The notes beneath the pieces were generated by a model, which ran no database searches, had not been told where the DNA came from, and was given only the letters and a program-made list of their open reading frames with translations. Of a DNA stretch of 64,000 nt, positions 7,499-15,976 are shown one piece after another (position 1 is the first letter of the stretch; each line of letters begins with the position of its first letter). This stretch comes from an uncultured Ulvibacter sp. (GTDB taxonomy: Bacteria > Bacteroidota > Bacteroidia > Flavobacteriales > Flavobacteriaceae), in assembly GCA_938041335.1 (NCBI GenBank), contig CALIAF010000031.1, positions 124,001 through 188,000 on the forward strand, written 5' to 3'. The position numbers and the translations under genes are program-made.

Positions 7499-8662
7499 AT
7501 GAACGAGAAATTACATTTATATAAAACCTTTTCACAATTTGCAACCACCTTAGGTCTCCTTAATGGCCTTAAAGAGAAGGATGCAAAAACCTTACTCGTA
7601 GAAAACTTTAATATACACCCAGAAAGTGAACTGATTATACCATATATCAATAAGATGGAGTTGGCTAAGGACGAGGATATCAAGTTCCTTTTTAATGAAA
7701 CTATTCGAATCTGTGATGAATTGGGACCTAGTCGAGAGTATATTACCTTATTAATGATAATACAAAGTATAGGTGATGTTGTAGCAAATCCAGATAATCT
7801 GAAGGAGAATCATATTACACAATCGGTAATTGAAAAATTTAAGTTAGAGATTGCACATATCAACCAGAAAATACCAAAACCACCTTTATTTAATATGCTT
7901 TTAGAAACTCGCTCTATCATAGAATGGGCTTCTATTTATGCTATTTATCCATTTATACCGAAAAGAATAAAAGGAGACGGTAGGCCTGTTTTATTAGTTC
8001 CGCCTTATTTAGGTGATGACTATTCTACTTCTTTTGTGCGTAGATATTTAACATCATTGGGTTTTAAAACGTATAAATGGGAAATGGGTTTTAATATGGT
8101 AAAGTCACATTATATTCCTAGGTTAGAAGAAAAGCTGGATGATATTTATCAAAAGCACGGGGAGAAAGTAAGCATCGTAGGATGGAGTGGTGGTGGTATC
8201 TTTGCTAAAATAATGGCAAACCGTCATCCTAATCAAGTAGAGCAAATAATTACTATTGCGTCGCCAATATGGGGCGTGATGGAAATGAAAACTCCAGTGT
8301 ATGGCATTTTAGAGTTCTTTAGAGGAAAATCTTTAAAGGAACGTAACAAACGCTTTTTAGCAGAATTAGAGCCTATTCCGGATGTTCCAGTGACTTGTTT
8401 ATATACTAAGACAGATGGTCTCGTGCCTTGGAAACACTGTATGGAAGCAGAAAGCTATAGAGGAAATATAAAAAACATTGAAGTCTTTGGCAGTCATTCT
8501 GGGCTAGGTGCAAATGCGAGTGTATTAATGATGACGGCAAATGCTTTGATAGCAAATATAAAAGGTCAAACCATTAATGACACAACATCAAATATTGAAC
8601 GCGTATTATACCCTAACTATTGGAGAAACAAGAAGCTAAATTTATTTGCTAAAAACTCTTAA
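7499..8662 (+). CDS. Alpha/beta hydrolase with helical N-terminal region
   Basis: 387 residues. An all-helical N-terminal 150 residues is followed by an alpha/beta hydrolase core with RPVLLVPPYLGDDY (oxyanion strand) and the elbow GWSGGG, nucleophile Ser230. A likely Asp lies in TKTDGLVPW and the His in FGSHSGLG. The core resembles PhaC/PhaB-type polyester enzymes in layout, but the nucleophile is Ser, not the Cys of polyhydroxyalkanoate synthases, so a lipase/esterase is more likely. It starts 2 bp after the previous stop. Substrate unknown. Confidence 0.75.
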   Translation: MNEKLHLYKTFSQFATTLGLLNGLKEKDAKTLLVENFNIHPESELIIPYINKMELAKDEDIKFLFNETIRICDELGPSREYITLLMIIQSIGDVVANPDNLKENHITQSVIEKFKLEIAHINQKIPKPPLFNMLLETRSIIEWASIYAIYPFIPKRIKGDGRPVLLVPPYLGDDYSTSFVRRYLTSLGFKTYKWEMGFNMVKSHYIPRLEEKLDDIYQKHGEKVSIVGWSGGGIFAKIMANRHPNQVEQIITIASPIWGVMEMKTPVYGILEFFRGKSLKERNKRFLAELEPIPDVPVTCLYTKTDGLVPWKHCMEAESYRGNIKNIEVFGSHSGLGANASVLMMTANALIANIKGQTINDTTSNIERVLYPNYWRNKKLNLFAKNS

Positions 8663-8677
8663 GAGAGACATTATCAT

Positions 8678-11600
8678 ATGGAAGAAATAATCAATAACAT
8701 AGCATTTCAGAAGACGCTCAAACGCATCGCTACAGAACAAAAAATGGACCTAGGCAAGGTGAAAAAGGAAGCTGCTAGTTGTATTAAAGAACTATATGCA
8801 GCGCAGCACCCTATAGCAAAAATGATAAGTGTTCGTGGTTTTGATTACATCTTGTCAAGGGCATATAGTGATAAAATAGACGTTGACCCCGACGGATTAA
8901 CAAGGTTGATGAAAATCATGCGTAAGCACTCTGTCGCCTTTATAATGACACACAAAACCTATTTGGACACCTTGGTCTTAATGTCAACTCTAGCGCGATA
9001 CGGAATGCCAGTACCGTATTCTTTTGGCGGTGATAATCTGGCATTTCCGGGTTTAAAACAGTTAGGTCAAAATGCAGGGCTAATATTTATTAGGCGTAGT
9101 TTTAAAGACGACATTATCTACAAAGCGGCATTACGTCATTACATTGCTACCATAATTGATAAAGGGGAACATCTTACTTGGAACATAGAAGGAACTCGAT
9201 CTCGAACGGGAAAAATATTGCGCCCACAAATGGGGATTTTAAAATACATTCATGAAGCAGAGCAACAAAGTACCAAGAATATAAAATATGTTCCGGTATC
9301 TATTGCCTATGATTTGATTCCAGATGTGAAGCAAATGACAGAGGAAGGAAAAGGACTTACTAAAAAATCTGAGAATGTAAAAGAAGGAATAGATTATGTG
9401 CGAAAGTTGGGTAACGATTTTGGCCGTGCCGCAATTCGTTTTGGGAATCCTGTAGAATTTGATGGGAGTCATCAAGCGGTGATTCCTCATATGGAAGAAG
9501 ACCAATACAAGGATAAAAACAGCTTACCTCGTTTTGCCTTTGAGCTGATCAACAGAGCGACAGCTATCACGCCAGTTTCTACGGTATCACTAATATGCAA
9601 TGTGTTACTTAATGATTTTGCTTTGACAAAAAAGGAGCTAGAATTTAAGGTGAGTAAATTAATGGCTCATATAGGCACAAAACGAGAGGATGTACTCGTA
9701 GATCGGGGTAACCCTATTGCAAATACGATACAGAAATCACTTAATTTATTGCAGAGTGCGGGTATTGTACAGAAAAGTAGAGCAGGCCAGCGTGCTCAAT
9801 ATAGTTTAGTTTCTACAGAGTATTTACCGGCTACGTATTATGCAAATATGGCTGCTGGTCATTTATACCATTCTGCATTTATTGAAATGGCATTGGTGAA
9901 AATTAAAGACGATACATCTAAAGATCGTATTGTGAAATTTTGGGAAGAGATTATGCGATTGCGCGATCTTTTTAAGTTTGAATTTTTCTATACTAATAAA
10001 CCACAGTTTAGTAAAGAGATAGAGACAGAATTAGAACGATTTGACAAGAACTGGCGCGCTATTATTACAAATCCAAATAAGGATGTCTCCGAAATATTAA
10101 AGAACCAAAACCTCTTCGTTTCTCGTTCCTTATTACTCACTTATCTAGAGGCAGATAAAGTAGTTTGTCATACATTAAACAACTGGGACCAAGACGATGC
10201 TTTTAGAGAAAGAGAATTTTTAGAACTCTGCATGTTTAAAGGGAAAGAGCTGCACTGGCAAACGCGAATTACACGTTTAGACAGCGTGTCAAAACCTTTT
10301 TTAAGCAATGCATTACGATTTGCAGAAAACGCAAAACTTACACCCATTGACCGAAAGATAAATTTTAAGGGCTTAGAAAATTGGATGACACAGTTGGATG
10401 ATCTTTCTCAAAGATTGGCGTATTTAAAAGAAATTGAAGTTGCTCCTAGTCTTAAGATGATTAAGAAGCAAAAAGCAACAGATTTGGTGCCAGACTCAAA
10501 GAATAAACTAGTTCCAGAAAAAGTAGAAGATGCAGAAGAAGGAAGTCATATCACAGCTTACTTTGATATGGACAAAACGTTAATTAATGATTTTTCTGCT
10601 AAGAAATTTATGACCACAAGGTTATTTAGCGGTAAAACAACAGTCAAAGAATATCTGACACAGTTTATGACGGCGCTTGTGTTTGCTTTAGGGAATCGTG
10701 ATTTTGAGATTTTAACAAAAATTGCAACCTTAGGTGTAAAAGGGATTGCAGAAAAAGCATTTATAGACTTGGGTCAGTCTGTTTTTGATGACCATCTTGC
10801 TGCAACCATTTATCCTGAATCAAGAGAACTCATTAAGGCACATAGAGCTGAGGGACATCGTGTGGTTATCATATCTGCGGCAACTTCTTACCAGATAGCA
10901 CCTATTGCAAAAGAATTAGGCATCAAGGATGTGTATAGTACCAATATGGAAGTACGCAATGGTAAGTTTACGGGTAGTATTTCTGAAATGTGCTGGGGCG
11001 AAGGAAAGGCTAGAGCAGCCAGGAAAGATGCTAAAAAACATAAAACCGATCTATCTAAGAGTTACTTTTATTCTGACAGCTTTGATGATTTCCCACTTTT
11101 TGAATTAGTAGGAAAACCAGTTGCTACAAATCCTGATTCTAGATTATCGCAAGTCGCATTTGAAAACAATTGGCCCATCTTACGGTTTGAAGAGCCGGTA
11201 ACTAAACCAGCTGTAAATGGATTAAGAACAGGACTAGCCGTGGCAAGCATTTATCCATCTGCTATAAAAGGTGCACTCACTGGATTAATGACGATGTCTA
11301 AGCAGCAAGCGGCAAATGCAACATTTGCAAGCATTGGAGATTTAGGGACTAAACTCGCAGGCTTACAGATATCTGTAAAGGGCAGACACAACTTAGAAGA
11401 ATTTAGACCTGCCGTTTTTTGTTTTAATCATCAGAGTGCGGCAGACTTCTTTATTATAATGAAGATACTTCGTAACGATATAACAGGTGTGGCAAAAAAG
11501 GAACTAGAACGAACACCTATAGGTCCAATATTTAAAGCTTTGGGGGCTATTTATGTAGATCGTAGCAACAAAGAAAAAGCTATTGAAGCGATGGAACCAG

Positions 11601-11908
11601 CAGTAGAGGCTTTACGCAGTGGTATTTCCGTAGCAATCGCACCAGAAGGAACACGCAGCGGAAGCATTGAATTGGGTCGTTTTAAGAAAGGAGCTTTTCA
11701 TCTGGCAATGCAAGCGGGAGTGCCTATTATTCCTATTGTTATTAAAAATGCCTATCAGGCAATGCCTAAAGGAACTAAAGTACTGCGCCCTACGCATATT
11801 GAGGTTGTGGTCCTAGATCCCGTGGATACCTCTTTATGGAAATTAAAAAATTTAAATACACATATTGAAAATGTACGCGATATGTATGTAAAAGAATTGA
11901 CAAATTAA
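8678..11908 (+). CDS. Trifunctional fusion: glycerol-3-phosphate acyltransferase - HAD phosphatase - lysophosphatidate acyltransferase
   Basis: 1076 residues, three enzyme modules in one chain. (1) About 60-600, PlsB-like: HKTYLD at 92-97 (HX4D), EGTRSR at 171-176, then YVPVSIAYD and a long helical C-terminal part. (2) About 620-850, HAD-IB hydrolase of the phosphoserine-phosphatase type: DMDKT at 630-634, IISAATSY, and SDSFDD with D800. (3) About 890-1076, PlsC: NHQSAAD (H918 to D923), FKALGAIYVDR, EGTRS at 990-994, VPIIPIVI. HAD-PlsC fusions are known in actinobacteria; adding an N-terminal GPAT gives glycerol-3-phosphate to lysophosphatidate to phosphatidate and, if the HAD part acts on phosphatidate, diacylglycerol. 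That last step is inference. No membrane-spanning helix is obvious. It is 15 bp from the previous gene. Confidence 0.85.
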   Translation: MEEIINNIAFQKTLKRIATEQKMDLGKVKKEAASCIKELYAAQHPIAKMISVRGFDYILSRAYSDKIDVDPDGLTRLMKIMRKHSVAFIMTHKTYLDTLVLMSTLARYGMPVPYSFGGDNLAFPGLKQLGQNAGLIFIRRSFKDDIIYKAALRHYIATIIDKGEHLTWNIEGTRSRTGKILRPQMGILKYIHEAEQQSTKNIKYVPVSIAYDLIPDVKQMTEEGKGLTKKSENVKEGIDYVRKLGNDFGRAAIRFGNPVEFDGSHQAVIPHMEEDQYKDKNSLPRFAFELINRATAITPVSTVSLICNVLLNDFALTKKELEFKVSKLMAHIGTKREDVLVDRGNPIANTIQKSLNLLQSAGIVQKSRAGQRAQYSLVSTEYLPATYYANMAAGHLYHSAFIEMALVKIKDDTSKDRIVKFWEEIMRLRDLFKFEFFYTNKPQFSKEIETELERFDKNWRAIITNPNKDVSEILKNQNLFVSRSLLLTYLEADKVVCHTLNNWDQDDAFREREFLELCMFKGKELHWQTRITRLDSVSKPFLSNALRFAENAKLTPIDRKINFKGLENWMTQLDDLSQRLAYLKEIEVAPSLKMIKKQKATDLVPDSKNKLVPEKVEDAEEGSHITAYFDMDKTLINDFSAKKFMTTRLFSGKTTVKEYLTQFMTALVFALGNRDFEILTKIATLGVKGIAEKAFIDLGQSVFDDHLAATIYPESRELIKAHRAEGHRVVIISAATSYQIAPIAKELGIKDVYSTNMEVRNGKFTGSISEMCWGEGKARAARKDAKKHKTDLSKSYFYSDSFDDFPLFELVGKPVATNPDSRLSQVAFENNWPILRFEEPVTKPAVNGLRTGLAVASIYPSAIKGALTGLMTMSKQQAANATFASIGDLGTKLAGLQISVKGRHNLEEFRPAVFCFNHQSAADFFIIMKILRNDITGVAKKELERTPIGPIFKALGAIYVDRSNKEKAIEAMEPAVEALRSGISVAIAPEGTRSGSIELGRFKKGAFHLAMQAGVPIIPIVIKNAYQAMPKGTKVLRPTHIEVVVLDPVDTSLWKLKNLNTHIENVRDMYVKELTN

Positions 11909-11943
11909 ACAGAAATTTAACCAACCAATACTAGAGTTTTGAA

Positions 11944-12000
11944 ATGCCCAATACCAATTTATGAACCAACCGAAGATGCATATTTGGGCATATCATCTTC
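11944..12000 (+). promoter_or_regulatory. Interlocking inverted repeats in the gpsA leader (possible pseudoknot)
   Basis: ATGCCCAA (11944-11951) pairs with TTGGGCAT (11984-11991). GAAGATG (11972-11978), inside that loop, pairs with CATCTTC (11994-12000), outside it. The two stems cross, as in an H-type pseudoknot, or are alternatives. They lie 25 bp before gpsA. No terminator-like T-run follows. Confidence 0.35.
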
Positions 12001-12024
12001 ACGTTTATCAAATAATTTGAACAG

Positions 12025-13026
12025 ATGAAATTAAATGTAGGACTTTTAGGAGGTGGCTCGTGGGGAACCACAGTTGCTTCAATTACCGCAAAGAATACCG
12101 AAACCACCTTGTGGGCCCGTAATAAGGAAACGGTAAACGAGATTAATGAACACAATACAAACTCAAAGTATTTACCGGGTGCAAAGCTCAATAAAAACTT
12201 AAAGGCATCTACTTCTATCCAAGAAGTGGTTGAAAATGCAGATGTGTTGATTATGGGAGTGCCGTCTCAACATTTTAGGCAAGTATTGCGGGATGCAAGA
12301 CCTTTTATAAGACCGTGGATTCCTATTGTAAGCCTGGCAAAAGGACTAGAACTAGGAACAAAAATGAGAATGACTCAGATCATTGAAGAAGAACTTCCGG
12401 GACATCCCGCTGGTGTTTTAACCGGACCCAATCTTGCTAAAGAAATTCATAATGGTCAAGCTGCCGCTGCTGTAATTGCGATGGTAGATAAAACCATAGG
12501 TAAAAAGTTGCAGGGTATCTTTAATTCTGGACTCTTTAGAGTGTATACCAATACAGATGTCATAGGATGTGAGTTAGGTGGTGCATTAAAAAATATTATG
12601 GCAATCGCAACAGGAATGGGAGATGGAGCAAATGCAGGTGATAATACAAGAGCCGCATTAATTACAAGAGGCTTATCTGAACTTACTAGATTAGGGACAG
12701 CCATGGGAGGGAAGCAACGAACATTTGCAGGTCTTGCTGGTATGGGAGATTTAGTGGCTACTTGTTCTAGTTCAAAATCTAGAAACCATCATGTAGGATT
12801 CCAGATAGGAAGAGGTAAAAGCTTAGATCAGATTATTGAAGAAATGAATGAAGTAGCAGAAGGGGTCAAGACGGCCAAGGCAGTGATGGAGTTAGCAGAA
12901 GATTATAATGTAGATATGCCCATATCACGCGAGGTGTATAAGGTGTTATATGAAGGTAATACAGTGTTAGATGCTTTTAAAGGACTAGTGAAATTGGAGA
13001 GTGGGAGTGAGCAGGAGCCGGGGTAA
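12025..13026 (+). CDS. gpsA: Glycerol-3-phosphate dehydrogenase [NAD(P)+]
   Basis: 333 residues. GLLGGGSWGTT is the nucleotide-binding loop; SLAKGLELGTKMRM, LTGPNLAKEI, the catalytic-lysine region ELGGALKNIMAIATGM, and GLAGMGDLVATCSSSKSRN are family signatures. It reduces dihydroxyacetone phosphate to sn-glycerol 3-phosphate, the substrate of the acyltransferase fusion upstream. The motif wording (SLAKGLELGT, DLVATCSSSKSRN) reads more like actinobacterial and proteobacterial GpsA than like the usual flavobacterial housekeeping form (IGGGSWATAI), which suggests a dedicated or acquired copy; this is from memory, not alignment. It closes the lipid operon. Confidence 0.92.
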   Translation: MKLNVGLLGGGSWGTTVASITAKNTETTLWARNKETVNEINEHNTNSKYLPGAKLNKNLKASTSIQEVVENADVLIMGVPSQHFRQVLRDARPFIRPWIPIVSLAKGLELGTKMRMTQIIEEELPGHPAGVLTGPNLAKEIHNGQAAAAVIAMVDKTIGKKLQGIFNSGLFRVYTNTDVIGCELGGALKNIMAIATGMGDGANAGDNTRAALITRGLSELTRLGTAMGGKQRTFAGLAGMGDLVATCSSSKSRNHHVGFQIGRGKSLDQIIEEMNEVAEGVKTAKAVMELAEDYNVDMPISREVYKVLYEGNTVLDAFKGLVKLESGSEQEPG

Positions 13027-13147
13027 AAGCTTAAAACTTAGTGGTAGATATTTAAAGTTTAATTATTATCGCTTTTTTGTTTCATACTTTAAAAAGACTA
13101 ATTATATTTGCAGCCGCATTCAGGTATATAGCTTGGATAGATACTTT

Positions 13148-13232
13148 GGAGAGTTGGCAGAGTGGTCGAATGCGGCAGTCTTGAAAACTGTTGAGGGTCA
13201 CACCTCCAGGGGTTCGAATCCCTTACTCTCCG
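13148..13232 (+). tRNA. tRNA-Ser (anticodon TGA)
   Basis: An 85-nt class II tRNA: 7-bp acceptor stem (GGAGAGT with ACTCTCC) plus discriminator G, anticodon loop CTTGAAA giving TGA, a long variable arm, and T-loop GGTTCGAATCC. The CCA is not encoded. A hairpin terminator follows. Confidence 0.95.
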
Positions 13233-13242
13233 CTTAGAGCAA

Positions 13243-13274
13243 AGCTCGATTTCTTTTTAGAAATCGGGCTTTTT
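13243..13274 (+). terminator. Terminator of tRNA-Ser
   Basis: AGCTCGATTTC pairs with GAAATCGGGCT around a TTTTTA loop, followed by a short T-run. It is 10 nt from the tRNA 3' end. Confidence 0.8.
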
Positions 13275-13301
13275 GCATTTCAAGAAATGTCAAGAGCACA
13301 G

Positions 13302-13505
13302 CTCTTGTAAATGCATTGAAATGCAAAAAGCCCGCATATCGCGATAGCGATATTGTGCTTTATTGTAAGGTGTGGAGCCTTAGGGATCTGTAATCCCAAT
13401 GACGGTGCCTCTTGTAAATGCATTGAAATGCAAAAAGCCCGCATATCGCGATAGCGATATTGTGCTTTATTTTAAGGTGTGGAGCGTTAGGGATCTGTAA
13501 TCCCA
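13302..13505. repeat. Two direct copies of a 97-bp palindrome-rich repeat
   Basis: Copies at 13302-13398 and 13409-13505 (period 107 bp) differ at only about two positions. Each holds ATATCGC-GATA-GCGATAT and GGGAT-CTGTA-ATCCC hairpins. Each also has TGAAATGCAAAAAGCCC, the exact inverse of 13266-13282 in the tRNA terminator flank. This looks like a REP/BIME-type or small non-autonomous element; no coding potential. It fills most of the 385-bp gap between the tRNA and the metal island. Confidence 0.75.
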
Positions 13506-13525
13506 TTTTATTTAGCAAAAGGTTT

Positions 13526-13571
13526 CAAAAAAAAAGTCCCGTTATCTTAATGATAGCGGGACTTTTTTTTT
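13526..13571. terminator. Bidirectional terminator between convergent units
   Basis: AGTCCCGTTATC (13535-13546) pairs with GATAGCGGGACT (13552-13563), flanked by an A-run and a T-run, so it can stop transcription from both the tRNA side and the metal-resistance operon. Confidence 0.85.
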
Positions 13572-13617
13572 GGAGCTGACAGAATAGTTGACAATTCTGT
13601 TAATATTAACGGTATAT

Positions 13618-15369
13618 TTATTCAATCACCTGCTTCACACTACCACATTTTAACATCGCATCGCCAAAGTACGGATTCAATACTTTTTCTTCTTTGCTTA
13701 ACCAATATGCGCCGCTATCATTATCTGCCATAGGGCAAAATTGACTGTACACTTTTTCGTTTATTCCAAAGGTTTCAATGGCGCTTGTTAAATGTATTGA
13801 TAAATGCTTAAAGTGGCTTCTTTGTTCTTTTATGTCTGCTATTTTTGAAATAGAACCAACGGAAGATTTAATTTCCTTTTCTAAAGCCATCCAATCCGTA
13901 TGTGCTTTTTCATCTTTTAGTAGTTTCATATCAACATTAGTTAAACTACTTAATATGTTTTTTGCTTCTTTAGTTACACCATTTAAATCATCTTTAACTA
14001 AAGCATCTTTTAGTTTAATATAGTCATTGAAAACCATTTTTAACTGTTCTTGAAATATGGCAGATACTTTTAGTCGCTCATTTTTTGTGGTATTGGACAT
14101 TTCCATTCCAATGTGTCCTTCGTGTCCTGTCATTGTTTTTCCACCTTCTTTATTCATCATAGACTTTTTGCCTTGTAATTGTGCCGAAGCATCAACAGTA
14201 AATGTACCATTGATTACAATCTCGTCCCCACTTTTAAGTCCATCAATAACTTCGTATTGTTCTCCTAATTGATTTCCTATTGTTATTTCTTTCATTTCAA
14301 AAATGGGTTCATCAGGATTTGTTTTTTGATAAACAACAGAGCGTTCTCCTGTCCACAATATGGCAGTTGCAGGTATCATTAAACTTGATTCTTTATTTGA
14401 CGAAGTGTTTACAATATTGCCTTCAACAAACATTCCTGTTTTAAATTCTCGATTGTTATTATTTAATACTACTCGAAGTTTAACTGTTCTTGTAGCTGAA
14501 TTAAATGTAGGGTCTATAAAATCTACTTTCTTTTTAAATTCTTTATTTGGATAGGCAGCAGCAGTAACCGTAATATCTTGCCCTTTTTTAAATAATTCTA
14601 TCTGATTTTCATAAACATCAAACAATGCCCAAACAGTACTTAAGTTTGTGATTTTCAATAAGGCTTGCCCTTGTTTCACATAGTCGCCCTGCTCCACTAA
14701 CTTTTCGGATACTGTTCCAGAAACTGTAGCATATATTGGAAAATTTTGTTTCACTTTTCCAGATGCTTCAATTTGGTCAATTTGGCTATCAGAAATTTTC
14801 CAAAGTTTTAATTTATTACGGACCGCCTTATATAATGCAGGCTGTGCTTCTTTAAATGACGAAGCAGTAATTAACTCTTGTTGCGCAGAAAATAGTTCAG
14901 GTGAATAAATGGTGGCTAATAATTGCCCTTTTCTTATTTCTTCGCCTGTTGAACTAATATTTAATCGTTCTATTCTACCTGAAAAATAACTTGCTTGCAC
15001 AACGTTAGCTTCTTCGTTTTCTGCAATCTTTCCAGACAATTTAATAGTGGCATCTTTACTGGTGCTACTACCAACAGTGGAGGTTTGAATGTTAGCCAAT
15101 GCCATTGCGTTTTTAGTAAGCTTAAATTCGTTGGCATTTAATCCTTCTGCGCTCGTTTCAGCAGGAATTAAATCCATTCCACAAATAGGGCAATCGCCTG
15201 CTTCGGGTTGCATTATTTGAGGATGCATAGAACAGGTCCATTTTTGATTAGCTTCTATGGTTTCAGAATGATTATGAGTAGCCTCTTTCTCATTAGTATT
15301 TCCAAATATGCCCCAACCTATTAATAATCCAACAGTTAATATTCCGGTATAAGTTAAAATCTTTTTCAT
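13618..15369 (-). CDS. cusB: CusB-like periplasmic adaptor of a heavy-metal RND efflux pump
   Basis: About 583 residues from the ATG at 15369 (a TTG nine bases upstream is less likely). An N-terminal membrane anchor (TYTGILTVGLLIGWGIF) is followed by a metal-binding domain with CSMHPQIMQPEAGDCPICGM, the barrel/lipoyl/coiled-coil adaptor fold (SGRIERL, GQLLATIYSPEL, EQGDYVKQGQAL), and a C-terminal DUF3347-like domain ending QFCPMA...NPYFGDAMLKCG. It links the CusA-like pump to the CusC-like channel and captures copper or silver in the periplasm. It is the last gene of the minus-strand island, 10 bp after the DUF2911 gene. Confidence 0.9.
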   Translation of the reverse strand: MKKILTYTGILTVGLLIGWGIFGNTNEKEATHNHSETIEANQKWTCSMHPQIMQPEAGDCPICGMDLIPAETSAEGLNANEFKLTKNAMALANIQTSTVGSSTSKDATIKLSGKIAENEEANVVQASYFSGRIERLNISSTGEEIRKGQLLATIYSPELFSAQQELITASSFKEAQPALYKAVRNKLKLWKISDSQIDQIEASGKVKQNFPIYATVSGTVSEKLVEQGDYVKQGQALLKITNLSTVWALFDVYENQIELFKKGQDITVTAAAYPNKEFKKKVDFIDPTFNSATRTVKLRVVLNNNNREFKTGMFVEGNIVNTSSNKESSLMIPATAILWTGERSVVYQKTNPDEPIFEMKEITIGNQLGEQYEVIDGLKSGDEIVINGTFTVDASAQLQGKKSMMNKEGGKTMTGHEGHIGMEMSNTTKNERLKVSAIFQEQLKMVFNDYIKLKDALVKDDLNGVTKEAKNILSSLTNVDMKLLKDEKAHTDWMALEKEIKSSVGSISKIADIKEQRSHFKHLSIHLTSAIETFGINEKVYSQFCPMADNDSGAYWLSKEEKVLNPYFGDAMLKCGSVKQVIE

Positions 15370-15379
15370 CTCAAACAAT

Positions 15380-15967
15380 TTATTGATTCATCATAAAAGG
15401 AAAGCTAATAGTTACCTTTTCCCAAGCCATAGAAATAGTGCCTTCCGTTTCACTAATCTTATTTATTTTATATTCTAAATGCTCCGTAATTTCATTAATA
15501 GTTGGAGTCACTTTAAAACGTATTATATCATCTTTTTCATCATACTCATCTTTTCCGTGTTGTTCCCAATTTCTATTAATCATTATAGTCCAATCTTCTT
15601 TTGATGGAATTGTAAAAAATCCATATTTCCCTTTTGGTAGTATCTCACCATTTATGATTAAGTCCTTATTAGTTTCTATCCAAGTAGCATTATGCGCTCC
15701 TGCTTGCCATACATTGTCATAGCCAACTAATCCGCCAAAAATAATTCGACCTCTAACTCCTGGGGAAGAATAATCAATATGAATATGAGCATCTCCAATC
15801 ATTTTCATTGTTGATGTATGCGGGCTAAGTATTTTCTTCTTTGGCGCTTCATCCATGTCTGATGTTGTAATTTGATTTTCAGATTCGCTTTTTTCTGTTT
15901 GCTTTGTGTCATTTTTACAACTTAAAAATCCAGCTGTTAACACAAGTACTATTATTAAATTTCTCAT
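15380..15967 (-). CDS. DUF2911 lipoprotein
   Basis: 195 residues. The N-terminus MRNLIIVLVLTAGFLSCK is a lipoprotein signal with the lipobox ending in Cys. The mature part shows the DUF2911 wording: LSPHTSTMKMIGDAHIHIDY, SSPGVRGRIIFGGLVGYD, VWQAGAHNATWI and GKYGFFTIPSKEDWTI. Function is not established. Its place inside an efflux operon, 9 bp from the HMA-MauE gene, suggests a role in periplasmic metal handling. Confidence 0.8.
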   Translation of the reverse strand: MRNLIIVLVLTAGFLSCKNDTKQTEKSESENQITTSDMDEAPKKKILSPHTSTMKMIGDAHIHIDYSSPGVRGRIIFGGLVGYDNVWQAGAHNATWIETNKDLIINGEILPKGKYGFFTIPSKEDWTIMINRNWEQHGKDEYDEKDDIIRFKVTPTINEITEHLEYKINKISETEGTISMAWEKVTISFPFMMNQ

Positions 15968-15976
15968 AGTTTATTT

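Noticed and set aside
7499-8662. Polyhydroxyalkanoate synthase (PhaC)
   Set aside because: The nucleophile elbow is GWSGG with Ser, not the Cys lipase-box of PhaC, and the sequence lacks other PhaC blocks; a Ser hydrolase is a better call.
13001-13237. Short plus-strand open frame across the gpsA end and the tRNA
   Set aside because: It overlaps the gpsA 3' end and reads through the whole tRNA-Ser gene.
13302-13505. CRISPR array
   Set aside because: Only two copies, 97 bp long, with a 10-bp spacer and no cas genes; a palindromic repeat element fits better.
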